Positions 35,027 through 44,390 are shown, numbered from the stretch's first letter. The stretch: DNA of 64,000 bases from Hyphomicrobiales bacterium (GCA_017305935.1 JAFKJU010000013.1:124001-188000), one strand, 5' to 3'. Program-made: numbers and translations. Notes: generated by a model from the letters alone, not told the origin.

Positions 35027-35965
35027 AGGGCTGAGTTTCAACAGATAGAGCGTCATCGACACCGTCACCACCGAACAGATGGTGGTCATCAGGATGGTCG
35101 CCGACGCCCTCTCCTGCCAGACCGCATATTGCTGCCCGATCACAAAGACATTGGTGGCCGTCGGCAGAGCGGCGAGCAGCACGGCCGAGGCAATCCAGAT
35201 CGGCGGAAAGGTGCCGACCGAGGTCAGCACCAGATAGACGACCAGCGGATGCAGGATCAGCTTGGCCGGTACGATGTAGAACATCTCCGCCGGGACGCGT
35301 CTCAACGGCCGAAGCGCCAGCGTCACGCCCATGGCAAACAGCGCGCAGGGCGCTGCCGCCTGCGCCAGGTAATCGACCAGCCTTTGCATCGAGACCGGCA
35401 CCGGAATGCCGCCCGCGACCACCGCGAAACCGGCCGCACAGGACAGAATGAACGGATGCAGCGCCACCTTGCGTAGGATATCCAGCGCCAATTGCGGCGC
35501 GGCGCGTTTCTCGCCGCCGGAAATCGCCATCATCGCTGGCGCGACGATGAAATGCATGGCGTTTTCGAAGCAGACGACCAGCGCCACCGGCACGGCGGCC
35601 GCTTCGCCAAAGGCCAGCAGCGCCAACCCCGGCCCCATATAGCCGATATTGCCGTAGGCGCCGGCAAAGCCCTGGATAGTGCTGTCGGCGGTGGAGTTGC
35701 CGCGCAGCAGCTTTCCGGCGGCGAAGATCAGCACGAAGATGCTGTAGGTGGCGATGACATCGGCGGCGATGAAGTCGATGCGCGTCAGTTCCTCCAGCGG
35801 CGTGCGCGACACCAGCTTGAAGAACAGCGCCGGCAGCGCCGCATAGATAATGAAGGTATTGAGCCAGCCAAGTGCCTCGGCCGGCTGCTTCGTGATGCGC
35901 GCGGCGGCATAACCGATAACGATCAGGCCAAAGAAGGGAATCAGCAATGCGGCAATCGCGCCCAT
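35003..35965 (-). CDS. AEC-family transporter
   Basis: Membrane carrier of the auxin efflux carrier (AEC) family, 320 residues with about ten hydrophobic helices in two halves. The first half has GYAAARITKQPAEALGWLN and IYAALPALFFKLVSRTP, typical of bacterial members that move malonate or other small organic acids. Substrate unknown. It starts 38 bases after the ccdA stop and may be cotranscribed with it. Its 3' end overlaps that of the UbiH-like gene by 24 bases. Confidence 0.87.
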   Translation of the reverse strand: MGAIAALLIPFFGLIVIGYAAARITKQPAEALGWLNTFIIYAALPALFFKLVSRTPLEELTRIDFIAADVIATYSIFVLIFAAGKLLRGNSTADSTIQGFAGAYGNIGYMGPGLALLAFGEAAAVPVALVVCFENAMHFIVAPAMMAISGGEKRAAPQLALDILRKVALHPFILSCAAGFAVVAGGIPVPVSMQRLVDYLAQAAAPCALFAMGVTLALRPLRRVPAEMFYIVPAKLILHPLVVYLVLTSVGTFPPIWIASAVLLAALPTATNVFVIGQQYAVWQERASATILMTTICSVVTVSMTLYLLKLSPLAAQLPP

Positions 35966-36003
35966 GTCGTCTCGCGTCCGGAGATCAAAAAGTCAGGCGC
36001 TGA

Positions 36004-36753
36004 TTAGCCGATGCGCATGAGGATTGGAAAGGTCTGCTGGAACCAGATCGCGGCATCGCTGACGAAACCGAAGATGAAGGCGAGACCGGTCAGCACCAGG
36101 AAACCGCCCATGACCTTTTCAACCATCCCGAGATGACGCCGGAAACGGGTGAGAAACCGCATGAATGAACCGGAAAACAGGGCCGCGATCCAGAACGGGA
36201 CAGCAAGGCCGAGCGAATAGACGGCAAGCAGGAAGGCGCCGTCCGAAACCGTATCCCGCGACGCCGCGACGCCGAGAATCGCCCCCAGCACCGGGCCGAT
36301 GCACGGCGTCCAGCCGAACGCGAAAGCAAGCCCCATCAGATAGGCGCCGGTGATCGTCGCCGGCTTGCCGCTCGATTGGAACCGCGCCTCGCGCGAAAAA
36401 AGCCCGATGCGCAAAAACCCAAGGAAATTCAATCCCATGAGGATGATGATGACGCCGCCGACCTTGGAAAGCACATCCATATGCTGGCGCAGCATCGTGC
36501 CGATGGTCGAGGCGCCTGCGCCGAGCGCCACGAAAACCGTGGAAAAGCCAAGCGTGAAGAACAGCGCGGCCAGCAGAACCGACCGCCGCGCATCCTGCCG
36601 ACCGCCCTCGTTACCGCCGCCACGAAATTCGTCCACGGAAATGCCGGCCATATAGCAGAGATAGGGCGGCACCAGCGGCAGGACGCAGGGCGAGAGAAAG
36701 GAGAGCGCGCCGGCGAACAGGGCGCTGAACAGGGATATTTCGGCGATCGACAA
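36004..36753 (-). CDS. ccdA: CcdA-type thiol-disulfide membrane protein
   Basis: Six-helix inner-membrane protein that passes reducing equivalents from cytosolic thioredoxin to the periplasm, used for cytochrome c maturation and related thiol reduction. The redox cysteines are in SPCVLPLVPPYLCYMAG (helix 1) and GWTPCIGPVLGAIL (helix 4). Length is 249 residues from TTG 36753. That start is chosen because GGAGG lies 6 bases before it and the family's N-terminus begins there; the frame from 36813 adds 20 residues without family likeness. No partner thioredoxin or cytochrome gene is beside it. Confidence 0.9.
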   Translation of the reverse strand: MSIAEISLFSALFAGALSFLSPCVLPLVPPYLCYMAGISVDEFRGGGNEGGRQDARRSVLLAALFFTLGFSTVFVALGAGASTIGTMLRQHMDVLSKVGGVIIILMGLNFLGFLRIGLFSREARFQSSGKPATITGAYLMGLAFAFGWTPCIGPVLGAILGVAASRDTVSDGAFLLAVYSLGLAVPFWIAALFSGSFMRFLTRFRRHLGMVEKVMGGFLVLTGLAFIFGFVSDAAIWFQQTFPILMRIG

Positions 36754-36876
36754 GACGAACCTCCATGAGGGAACGGCCGGCCCTCCATAGGGGAGCTTAC
36801 CCTTCACCGCCAATCACCTTTTTGCGCAGGGACAAAAAAAATCGCTGCGCGACATCGAACTTCGTCATTTTTCCAG

Positions 36877-36905
36877 TTGACCGCATCCGACCGCCTGCCT
36901 ATGTT
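36877..36905 (+). promoter_or_regulatory. Promoter of tRNA-Lys
   Basis: TTGACC at 36877-36882 and TATGTT at 36900-36905 are separated by 17 bases, a good sigma-70 match. They lie 37 bases before the tRNA 5' end. A perfect hairpin, CGAGGCG-TCA-CGCCTCG (36921-36937), lies in the leader. Confidence 0.7.
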
Positions 36906-36941
36906 CCGCGCACTTTCAAACGAGGCGTCACGCCTCGCTGG

Positions 36942-37017
36942 GAGCGCGTAGCTCAGCCGGTAGAGCAACTGACTTTTAATCAGTAGGTCCAGGGTTCGAA
37001 TCCCTGCGCGCTCACCA
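36942..37017 (+). tRNA. tRNA-Lys (anticodon TTT)
   Basis: A complete cloverleaf of 76 bases including the encoded CCA. The acceptor stem pairs GAGCGCG with CGCGCTC, the D stem uses GCTC/GAGC, the anticodon stem is ACTGA/TCAGT around loop CTTTTAA with anticodon TTT, and the T arm is CAGGG-TTCGAAT-CCCTG. It reads AAA and AAG codons. The leader hairpin ends four bases before the mature 5' end and may guide processing. No integrase or duplicated 3' end is seen in the 159 bases after it, so it is not an occupied attachment site here. Confidence 0.98.
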
Positions 37018-37176
37018 CTTTAATCCCTGAAATCGCAAAATCATGCCGAACTCATCGAGCTGGCGGCGAACGATCTGCCAACTCTTGTGGCGGTGGCGAG
37101 GAGGCGATTCCTGTTGCTTTGATTGATGGAGATGTTATCACTTATGTGCTAACTTTTCCTTTGCGCGTCATTCCGG

Positions 37177-40100
37177 ATGATCCCCATGATTCCCCGTTTG
37201 GAAGGCCAGATCGACACAATTCTCGCCCAGCCAGGTTTTTTCGGGCGACTTGTGGAAGCCGGGTTTTCGGGGGAGATCGAGCTGGGGGACGGAAGCCGGG
37301 CGGTTTATGCCACGGACAATTCCATTTATCAGCTTTTCCCCGGCGGTATCGTGTTTCCGCGTAGCGCCGCCGATCTGGGGATCGTGGCGCGCGTGCTGGA
37401 TGAGCCGGAGTTTCGGCAGGTGACGATAGCCTTGCGCGGCGGGGGAACGGGGACGAACGGGCAAGCCTTGTCGCGAGGCGTGGTGGTCGATTGTTCGCGG
37501 CATATGACGCGGATCCTGGAGATCGATCCGGAGCGGCGCCGGGTTCGGGTCGAGGCCGGCGTGGTCAAGGACCAGCTCAATCGGGCGCTGAAGCCCTATG
37601 GGCTGTTTTTCGCGCCGGAGCTTTCGACCTCCAATCGCGCCACTATCGGCGGGATGATCAATACCGATGCCTGTGGCCAAGGTTCCTGTCTTTACGGCAA
37701 GACCAGCAATCATGTGCTGGGCCTGCGCGCCATCCTTGCCGGCGGCAAGGACTGGTGGTTCCGGCCGGCGGACGCCGAGGCGCTCCATGCCTTGAAAAAG
37801 CGACCGGACAAGGTGGGCGAGATTTATCGTACGCTCGACCGGATCGAAAAGGAGCAGCGCGAGAAGATCGCAGCGGTCTTTCCACCTCTGAACCGCTACA
37901 TGACCGGATATGATCTGGCGCATCTGCGCGCGCCGGATGGCGGCCTGAATGTCAATTCCGTGCTCTGCGGCGCTGAGGGTACGCTGGCGATGATCGCCGA
38001 GGCGGAGTTGAACGTCCTGCCCCTGCCCGGCTTCGCGGCGCTGATCAATATCCGTTACGACGATTTCAACACGGCGCTGGAGGATGCGCGCAATCTCGCC
38101 GCGCTCAAGGTCGCCTCGGTCGAGACGGTCGATGAGAAGGTTCTCGGCCTTGCCAAAGGCGATATCATCTGGGCGGAGATCGCGCCGTTTTTTCCGGATG
38201 ATCCCGACGTGCGCGCCGATGGCATCAATATCGTCGAAGTACTGGCCGACAGCGGCGAGGAACTGGCGGACAAGATCGAGGCAGTGGTCACGGGCCTTGC
38301 GGCGCGGCCGATGTCGGGGCGCCTTGGGCATACGGTTGCGGCCGGCCATGCGCAGGTCGAGGCAATATGGACGATGCGCAAGCGGGCGGTCGGGCTGCTC
38401 GGCAATGTCGAGGAGCCGGTGCGGCCTGTCGCTTTCGTCGAGGATACCGCCGTGCCGCCGGAAAACCTGGCGCCCTATATCCGCGAGTTCCGGCAGTTGC
38501 TGGATGGCGAAGGCCTCGACTACGGCATGTTCGGCCATGTCGATGCCGGTGTGCTGCATGTGCGCCCGGCGCTGGATCTGACGCGACCGGAGCATGTGGC
38601 ACTGGTCAAGCGCATCAGCGACGGCGTCGTGGCGCTGACGCGCAAATATGGCGGAGTGCTCTGGGGCGAGCATGGCAAGGGCGTACGCTCCGAATACGTG
38701 CCGGACTATTTCGGCGATCTCTATCCCAGCCTTCAGCACATCAAACGGCTGTTCGATCCGCATCACCAGCTCAATCCCGGCAAGATCGCGGCGCCCAGCG
38801 CCGACGAGTTGATGAAGATCGATGCAGTGCCGCTGCGCGGCGATTTCGACCGGGCGATCGGCAACGACATCCGCGCCGCCTTCGACAATGCCGCCTATTG
38901 CAATGGCAACGGCGCCTGTTTCGATTTCGACGAGAAAAGCCCGATGTGCCCCTCCTACAAGGGTACGCGAGACCGGCGATTTTCGCCGAAGGGCCGCGCC
39001 TCGCTGATGCGCGAATGGCTGCGGCTGCTGGCAAGACGCGATATCGATCCGCGCCAGGAAGCGGCGCGTCAACGCAAGGCGTTCGGCCTGTTGCGCTGGC
39101 CGTCGCGGCTGTGGAATTCTTTCAGCCCCGCCAATCGCGCCGATTTTTCGCATGAGGTGCGCCACGCGATGGACACCTGCCTCGCCTGCAAGGCCTGCGC
39201 CGGACAATGTCCGGTGAAGGTCAGCGTTCCCGCCTTCCGTTCGAAATTCCTGGAGCTGTATCACGGCCGTTATCTGCGGCCACTGAAGGATCCGTTGATC
39301 GCCGGCATCGAGACGACGTTACCGCTGATGGCGCGGCTGCGGCCTTTCTACAATTTCGCCGTGCGTTCGAAGCCGGGAGAATGGGTCATGCGGCGGATGG
39401 GGCTTACCGCCCTGCCCGTCATGCCGGCGCTCGATCTTTCCGCCGAGCTGAAGCGGTGCGGCGTCGCGGTCGCGACCGTCGCGGCGCTGAAGCAACCGTC
39501 CAGCGCCGTCGTCTTCGTGCCGGATGCGTTTACGGCGCATTTCAATCCGCAACTGGTGCTGGATGCGGTCGAACTGGCGCGCGCACTCGGCTTCATGCCC
39601 TTCGTCGCGCCGCCGCATGTCAATGGCAAGGCGCTGCATGTGCATGGCTATCTCGGCGCTTTCGAAAAGGCGGCCGCTGCGACCACCCGTAGCCTGCGGG
39701 CGCTGGCACAAACCGGCGCGACGCTGGTCGGCATTGACCCTTCGATGACGCTGGCCTTCCGCAGCGAATATGCCAAGGCGGTGCCGCAGGCGAAGGATCT
39801 GCGTGTATTGTTGCCACAGGAATGGCTGGCGCAGCATCTCGACCGGATTGCACCGGCAAGCGCTCCCTCCGGCCGCTTCAAGCTGCTGTTGCATTGCACG
39901 GAGCGGACGAATGCGCCGGCAGCGCAGGGACAGTGGGCGGCGATTTTCGCGCGACTCGGCGTAAAACTGCAACAACCGCCGCTCGGCTGCTGCGGTATGG
40001 CCGGCACCTTCGGCCATGAGGTGCGCAACCGCGCGCTTTCGGACACCATCTATGGCCTGAGCTGGAGCCAGGAGATCGAGGCGGCGACGCCAGGCGAGAT

Positions 40101-40233
40101 CGTCATGGTGACGGGCTATTCCTGCCGCTCGCAGGTGAAGCTTCTGGATGACGCCGAACTGCCGCATCCGCTGCAGATCCTGCTACGTCTGCTGTCGGCG
40201 GAGATGAAAACGGTTCGCGGAAAGGTGGCGTGA
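37177..40233 (+). CDS. ydiJ: YdiJ-type FAD/4Fe-4S D-2-hydroxyacid dehydrogenase
   Basis: Large flavin and iron-sulfur oxidoreductase, 1018 residues, the same length as E. coli YdiJ and co-linear with it throughout. YdiJ is described as a D-2-hydroxyglutarate dehydrogenase. The FAD-binding half has RGGGTGTNGQALSRG and ELSTSNRATIGGMINTD, then GHVDAGVLHVRPALD and WGEHGKGVRSEY of the substrate domain. A cysteine-rich stretch begins CNGNGACFDFD with MCPSYK, followed by the CLACKACAGQCP cluster near residue 668. The C-terminal part has the heterodisulfide-reductase-like GCCGMAGTFGHE. The start could also be ATG 37186. A FadR-type regulator gene follows 54 bases later and may respond to its substrate. 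Confidence 0.93.
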   Translation: MIPMIPRLEGQIDTILAQPGFFGRLVEAGFSGEIELGDGSRAVYATDNSIYQLFPGGIVFPRSAADLGIVARVLDEPEFRQVTIALRGGGTGTNGQALSRGVVVDCSRHMTRILEIDPERRRVRVEAGVVKDQLNRALKPYGLFFAPELSTSNRATIGGMINTDACGQGSCLYGKTSNHVLGLRAILAGGKDWWFRPADAEALHALKKRPDKVGEIYRTLDRIEKEQREKIAAVFPPLNRYMTGYDLAHLRAPDGGLNVNSVLCGAEGTLAMIAEAELNVLPLPGFAALINIRYDDFNTALEDARNLAALKVASVETVDEKVLGLAKGDIIWAEIAPFFPDDPDVRADGINIVEVLADSGEELADKIEAVVTGLAARPMSGRLGHTVAAGHAQVEAIWTMRKRAVGLLGNVEEPVRPVAFVEDTAVPPENLAPYIREFRQLLDGEGLDYGMFGHVDAGVLHVRPALDLTRPEHVALVKRISDGVVALTRKYGGVLWGEHGKGVRSEYVPDYFGDLYPSLQHIKRLFDPHHQLNPGKIAAPSADELMKIDAVPLRGDFDRAIGNDIRAAFDNAAYCNGNGACFDFDEKSPMCPSYKGTRDRRFSPKGRASLMREWLRLLARRDIDPRQEAARQRKAFGLLRWPSRLWNSFSPANRADFSHEVRHAMDTCLACKACAGQCPVKVSVPAFRSKFLELYHGRYLRPLKDPLIAGIETTLPLMARLRPFYNFAVRSKPGEWVMRRMGLTALPVMPALDLSAELKRCGVAVATVAALKQPSSAVVFVPDAFTAHFNPQLVLDAVELARALGFMPFVAPPHVNGKALHVHGYLGAFEKAAAATTRSLRALAQTGATLVGIDPSMTLAFRSEYAKAVPQAKDLRVLLPQEWLAQHLDRIAPASAPSGRFKLLLHCTERTNAPAAQGQWAAIFARLGVKLQQPPLGCCGMAGTFGHEVRNRALSDTIYGLSWSQEIEAATPGEIVMVTGYSCRSQVKLLDDAELPHPLQILLRLLSAEMKTVRGKVA

Positions 40234-40287
40234 GTGGCGATGCGTGCTAAAAGCTGTCTTTCAATTGCAAAGCTTTGGAGCCGATAA

Positions 40288-41025
40288 GTGGCGCTGATTA
40301 CGCAACGGGGCAATCTTGCAGAAATCGTGGTGGCGCAACTCAGCGAGCGAATCGATTCCGGCCTGTATCCGCCGGGCGAAAAAATTCCCTCCAGCGCCCA
40401 GCTTTGCGAAGAATTCGGTGTCAGCCGCACGGTGATCCGCGAGGCATTGACCTCGCTGCGTGTCGCCGGCCGGGTGATCGCCCGGCAGGGGGCCGGCGTC
40501 TATGTCACCGACAAGGATATCAAGACGCTGAATTTCGAGATCAGCCGTATTGAGGACATCCGCTCGGCCATGCAGATCCTCGAACTGCGATTCGGCGTCG
40601 AAATCCAGGCGGCCGGCCTTGCTGCGACGCGACGCACACCGGAAGCGCTGGCTGAGATCGCCCGCACTTACGGCCATCTCGAAACGCTGGAGACGGAGGA
40701 TGTCGTCGTCGAGGCGCAAGCGGATTTCGAATTTCATCTGGCGATCGCCCGCGCCACCCGCAATCCCCATTTCCCGCGCTTCCTGCAGGCAGTAATGGGC
40801 GAGATCAGCTTCGACCTGGTGCTGAAGCATCGGCAGATGCAATCGTTGAGCACCCGCCAAGCCTATCTTAAGAAAATCAACCGTGAGCACGCGGCGATTC
40901 TTGCGGCCATCACGAAGGGCGATGCCAAAGGTGCGAAACAGGCGTTGACGCAGCATCTGGAGGAAAGTCTGAACCGTTATCGCGCCCTGCTGGACGAGCC
41001 GGCAAGCCACGAAACGATTGAATAG
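40288..41025 (+). CDS. FadR-subfamily GntR regulator
   Basis: DNA-binding repressor or activator with a GntR winged helix at about residues 8-70 (PPGEKIPSSAQLCEEFGVSR and GRVIARQGAGVYV) and a helical FCD ligand domain at about 85-225. FCD domains bind small organic acids, usually through a metal site; the histidines in FEFHLAIA and NREHAAIL are in place. Length is 245 residues. GTG 40288 has GGAG 7 bases upstream. It follows ydiJ on the same strand with a 54-base gap, so regulation of ydiJ by a 2-hydroxyacid is a reasonable inference. Confidence 0.88.
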   Translation: MALITQRGNLAEIVVAQLSERIDSGLYPPGEKIPSSAQLCEEFGVSRTVIREALTSLRVAGRVIARQGAGVYVTDKDIKTLNFEISRIEDIRSAMQILELRFGVEIQAAGLAATRRTPEALAEIARTYGHLETLETEDVVVEAQADFEFHLAIARATRNPHFPRFLQAVMGEISFDLVLKHRQMQSLSTRQAYLKKINREHAAILAAITKGDAKGAKQALTQHLEESLNRYRALLDEPASHETIE

Positions 41026-41174
41026 GATAGCGCCGCGCTTTCGGCACAGAAACCTCTTGTTTCCCGAAACGGGATGCGTCAGAGGACAGCCTGTTCAGGA
41101 GCGATGGCTGCGGTAGAATCGAAAGCCCGGCGACTCGTGAAAACACCGCCTCGTGGCGGCAGGAGCGGTTAGGA

Positions 41175-41888
41175 ATGGCGGAGCAGCGAATGCCGCAAGC
41201 ATCGACGGGCCCACTCAAGCGAAGCGCAGATCTTCTGCTGAACGACGACAAGGAGCCGGCGCGCAAACGCGTTTCGCCGGTGCACGGCGATCGTCGTCCT
41301 GCCTTCCTGCAGGATGTGCTGAACGCCACCGGCGACGTGCTTTTGTCGCCGCAGGCACCGGTCATGGCGAGTTATGTCGCCGGCAAGGTCTATCAGCGGC
41401 TGGAAAAGCGTGGCGTTCTGCGTGAGGAATCGCCGGCCGGGCTGGAAACCATCGCGCATCTGGAGCGGGCGCTCGCCAATCTCAAGACATCGGTGCGTCG
41501 CTTCGCCCCTGTCGTGCGCCAGTTGGAAGAACTGACGCGGCATCTGTCCTGGCAGGGTGGCCGCAGCGGGCCGTTCGCCAGCATCAATTTCGAAAAATCG
41601 CATGCGCATGCGGTCATCGTCGGACCGGGCGGCATGGAGGAGCGCAGCGATGTGCGCCTCGGCCTGATCCTCATGGCGCCCTACAGCCGCTTTCCGGATC
41701 ATGTGCAGTTCCATTCCCGCGCCTTCCTGCTGCTTTCGGATGGCGAAGTCTGCATCGATGACGGCAATTGGGAACGTGCGGCCGCCGGCAGCGTGTTCTT
41801 TAACGAGGCCGGGCGCAAATTCGCCATGCGCTGCACCGCCGAGCCGTTGCTGGCCATCTGGTGCCATATCGAAGACGCAAGCCTTTGA
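41175..41888 (+). CDS. Cupin protein related to DMSP-lyase family
   Basis: A 237-residue protein with a helical N-terminal part and a C-terminal single cupin (about residues 135-235). It resembles proteins annotated as dimethylsulfoniopropionate lyase family. In active DddQ-type enzymes the metal site is a HxH...ExY cluster plus a later histidine; here the region reads DHVQFHSRAFLLLS and later AGRKFAMRC, so several ligands and the catalytic tyrosine are missing. Lyase activity is therefore unlikely; a sensor or structural cupin is more probable. ATG 41190 with GGAG 6 bases upstream is an alternative start. It follows the FadR-type gene by 149 bases and converges with yqaA. Confidence 0.72.
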   Translation: MAEQRMPQASTGPLKRSADLLLNDDKEPARKRVSPVHGDRRPAFLQDVLNATGDVLLSPQAPVMASYVAGKVYQRLEKRGVLREESPAGLETIAHLERALANLKTSVRRFAPVVRQLEELTRHLSWQGGRSGPFASINFEKSHAHAVIVGPGGMEERSDVRLGLILMAPYSRFPDHVQFHSRAFLLLSDGEVCIDDGNWERAAAGSVFFNEAGRKFAMRCTAEPLLAIWCHIEDASL

Positions 41889-41894
41889 TGAAAC

Positions 41895-42335
41895 TCAGGT
41901 AAATCCGACCGCCGCCAGCGCCAGCACGATGTAGCGGCCAGTTTTTGCCAGCGTCACCAGCAGCAGGAAACTCATCAGCGGCTCGCGCAGGACGCCGGCG
42001 ACGACGGTGATCGGATCGCCGATGATCGGAAGCCAGCTCGCCAGCAGCGACCAGCGGCCATAACGCGCATACCAACGCCGGGCACGCTCCAGCGCCTCGC
42101 CGGAAGCAGGAAACCAGCGCCGTGCGCCAAAACGTTCCAGCGAGCGGCCCAGCCACCAATTGACGACCGAACCGAGGACATTACCGAGGCTTGCGACCGC
42201 GACCAGCGCCGCCACCGGTTGCTTGCCGGCCAGGATCATCAGCACGAGAACGGATTCGGATTGTGCAGGCAGGATCGTCGCCGCGACGAAGGCCGCCATG
42301 AAAAGGCCGAGATAGGCGCCCGCCTCCGCGACCAC
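41895..42335 (-). CDS. yqaA: YqaA-family membrane protein
   Basis: Small inner-membrane protein (146 residues, about four helices) of the YqaA branch of the DedA/SNARE-associated superfamily. SLGNVLGSVVNWWLGRSLERFG and SWLPIIGDPITVVAGVLR are the family's conserved re-entrant segments, the second with the typical GDP motif. Larger DedA relatives act as undecaprenyl-phosphate or phospholipid flippases, but no activity is established for YqaA. It starts 12 bases after lpxB and is probably the last gene of the lpx transcription unit. It converges with the cupin gene, 6 bases apart. Confidence 0.88.
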   Translation of the reverse strand: MVAEAGAYLGLFMAAFVAATILPAQSESVLVLMILAGKQPVAALVAVASLGNVLGSVVNWWLGRSLERFGARRWFPASGEALERARRWYARYGRWSLLASWLPIIGDPITVVAGVLREPLMSFLLLVTLAKTGRYIVLALAAVGFT

Positions 42336-42347
42336 GCCCAGGCTCGC

Positions 42348-43505
42348 TCAGGCACGCTTCAGGTAGGACGCGACGATGCGCGCGCTCGCCTCGCCCGGCG
42401 CCACGGGCGTCGACAGGGTCTGCCACAGGGTTTCGAAGCCTTCCAGCGCCGCCCGGCGTTCGGTGGTATCGCTCGACAGCCGCTCCATCCAGCGGGCCAG
42501 GCGGCCAGCGCGGACCATCTCGTCGAAATATTCCGGCACCAGTGGATAATCGATGATGATGTTCGGCAGGGCCGCGCTCCAGATTTTCAGCCGGCTGCGG
42601 AGGAAACGCATCAGCCAGTCAGCCTTGTAGATCGAGACGGTCGGGACACCCGCGAGGCCGAGTTCGAGGATGACGGTACCCGACGCCGCCAGCGCCGCGT
42701 CGGCCTCGGCCAGCGCGCCCCATTTTTCCGCCGGACCAACCAGCAGGCGCGGCGGATCTGTCTCCGCCGCCAGCATCGAACGCACCAGCTCTTCCTGGCG
42801 CGGCACGGTGGGCAGGATGAATTCATAAGGACCGCCGCGCTCGCGCAGGGTTCGCGCCGTTTCCAGCATCACCGGCAGCAACGCGCGGATCTCGCCGCCG
42901 CGCGAACCGGGCAGCAAGAGGATGCGTTTCGGAGCCAGGGCGCCGGATGCGAGACGCTCGGCGCGCTTGTGGCGCACGGCGAGGATATTCTCGTCCGCCG
43001 TCAGACGATGGCCGACAAAGCTGGTTTCCGGGCCGCCGAGACGGCGCATCACCGCCGGTTCAAACGGCAGCACCGCCAGCACATGATCGACATAGGCCAG
43101 CATCTTTCGCGCCCGGTATTCCTTCCAGGCCCAGACGCTGGGGCAGACATAATCGACGACCGGCAGGGCCGGCAGGGCCTTTTTCACGCGGCGGGCGACG
43201 CGGTGGGTGAAATCCGGGCTGTCGACGATGACCAGCACATCCGGACGCGCGCGGATAATAGCATCCGCCGTCTCGCGGATGCGCGACAAGAGTTTCGGTA
43301 GCCGCGACAGAACCTGGGTCACGCCCATGATCGACAACTCGCTGTAATCGAACAGCGATTTCAACCCCTGCGCCTGCAAGGCCTCGCCGCCGACGCCGAT
43401 CAGTTCTATGGGCTCGGGAACGATGCGTTTGAGCGCGGCGACGAGATCGCCGCCGAGCAGGTCGCCCGATACTTCCCCGGCAATGACCGCCACTTTGAAT
43501 GCCAT
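42348..43505 (-). CDS. lpxB: Lipid-A-disaccharide synthase
   Basis: Glycosyltransferase (family 19) that joins UDP-2,3-diacylglucosamine and lipid X to the lipid A disaccharide at the inner-membrane surface. The N-terminal VIAGEVSGDLLGGDL and the C-terminal sugar-nucleotide region with AASGTVILELGLAGVP are diagnostic. Length is 385 residues from ATG 43505, one base after the lpxI stop; a frame from 43550 runs back into lpxI without family likeness. It takes the product of LpxI. Confidence 0.96.
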   Translation of the reverse strand: MAFKVAVIAGEVSGDLLGGDLVAALKRIVPEPIELIGVGGEALQAQGLKSLFDYSELSIMGVTQVLSRLPKLLSRIRETADAIIRARPDVLVIVDSPDFTHRVARRVKKALPALPVVDYVCPSVWAWKEYRARKMLAYVDHVLAVLPFEPAVMRRLGGPETSFVGHRLTADENILAVRHKRAERLASGALAPKRILLLPGSRGGEIRALLPVMLETARTLRERGGPYEFILPTVPRQEELVRSMLAAETDPPRLLVGPAEKWGALAEADAALAASGTVILELGLAGVPTVSIYKADWLMRFLRSRLKIWSAALPNIIIDYPLVPEYFDEMVRAGRLARWMERLSSDTTERRAALEGFETLWQTLSTPVAPGEASARIVASYLKRA

Positions 43506-43506
43506 G

Positions 43507-44385
43507 TCACATCCACCTGTCGCCGAGGCCGCGGTCGATACCGCAGACAAACATACCGAGTTCGTCGGCCCGCGCGATCATCGACTCGCGGTCGAGCACC
43601 AGGGCACGGCCGGCTTCGATGGCGATGCCGGCAAGGCCGGCCTCATGGGCATTTTCCACCGTCGACAGGCCGATGGACGGCAGATCGGCGCGCACATCCT
43701 GCTGCGGTTTGCAGAGCTTCACCAGCACACCCTTGCGGCGGCGGGAAATCCGGCCCTCCTCGCGTAGCGACCTGACGCGATCCAGCATCTGGTCGGTGCC
43801 CTCGACGCCTTCCAGCGCCACGACCCGGCCGCCGACGCTGACCGCGCCCTGCCCGACATCCAGTTCACCCAGCGCAATCGCGGCGCGGGCGGCGCGTTCG
43901 ATATCGTAGCGATCCTCGGCGCCGGGGCCGTGGCGACCGTAATTGCCGGTGTGCGCGAGCAGATCCGGCGCAATCTCATGGGCGCCGATCACCCGGGCGC
44001 CGCTGGCTTCGATCAGCTTGATGACCATCTTGAGGACGGTATCGTCGCCGCCGGCCATCAGCGTGCGGATAACGGAGGGCAGGCGCAGGATATGGCGAAA
44101 TGTCGTTCGCACCTGCCGCCACTCCGGCCGCCGCGCAATCGCGCCCGACAGCACGACGCGGCCGATTCCCTGCCCTTTCAGGATCGCCTGCAGCTTGCGC
44201 ATGTCGCCGACGCCGATGCGATCGTGGTCATAACCGGAAAAATCGGCATTGGATTCACCGAGAATGCCGATCATGAAAGGATTTTCGCCGGCGCGAACCG
44301 CCGATTCCGCGACATAGACCGGCAGGTAACCGCTGCCGGCGACGATCGCGAGGCGTCCCGGAACGGGCGGAGCCTGACGGCGCAT
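43507..44385 (-). CDS. lpxI: UDP-2,3-diacylglucosamine pyrophosphatase LpxI
   Basis: Cleaves UDP-2,3-diacylglucosamine to lipid X and UMP; this is the form that replaces LpxH in alphaproteobacteria. N-terminal domain LAIVAGSGYLPVYVAESA and the C-terminal DUF1009 core with GTDQMLDRV and KLCKPQQDVRADLPSIG (active-site acids) are clear. Length is 292 residues from ATG 44385, preceded by GAAGG. It lies between lpxA (5-base gap) and lpxB (1-base gap). An LpxH-like protein is also encoded at 10550-11401. Confidence 0.95.
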   Translation of the reverse strand: MRRQAPPVPGRLAIVAGSGYLPVYVAESAVRAGENPFMIGILGESNADFSGYDHDRIGVGDMRKLQAILKGQGIGRVVLSGAIARRPEWRQVRTTFRHILRLPSVIRTLMAGGDDTVLKMVIKLIEASGARVIGAHEIAPDLLAHTGNYGRHGPGAEDRYDIERAARAAIALGELDVGQGAVSVGGRVVALEGVEGTDQMLDRVRSLREEGRISRRRKGVLVKLCKPQQDVRADLPSIGLSTVENAHEAGLAGIAIEAGRALVLDRESMIARADELGMFVCGIDRGLGDRWM

Positions 44386-44390
44386 GACCT

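Noticed and set aside
36942-37176. tRNA-Lys gene as the attachment site of an integrated element
   Set aside because: No integrase, no repeated tRNA 3' end and no shift in gene type follows; ydiJ and a regulator gene come next.
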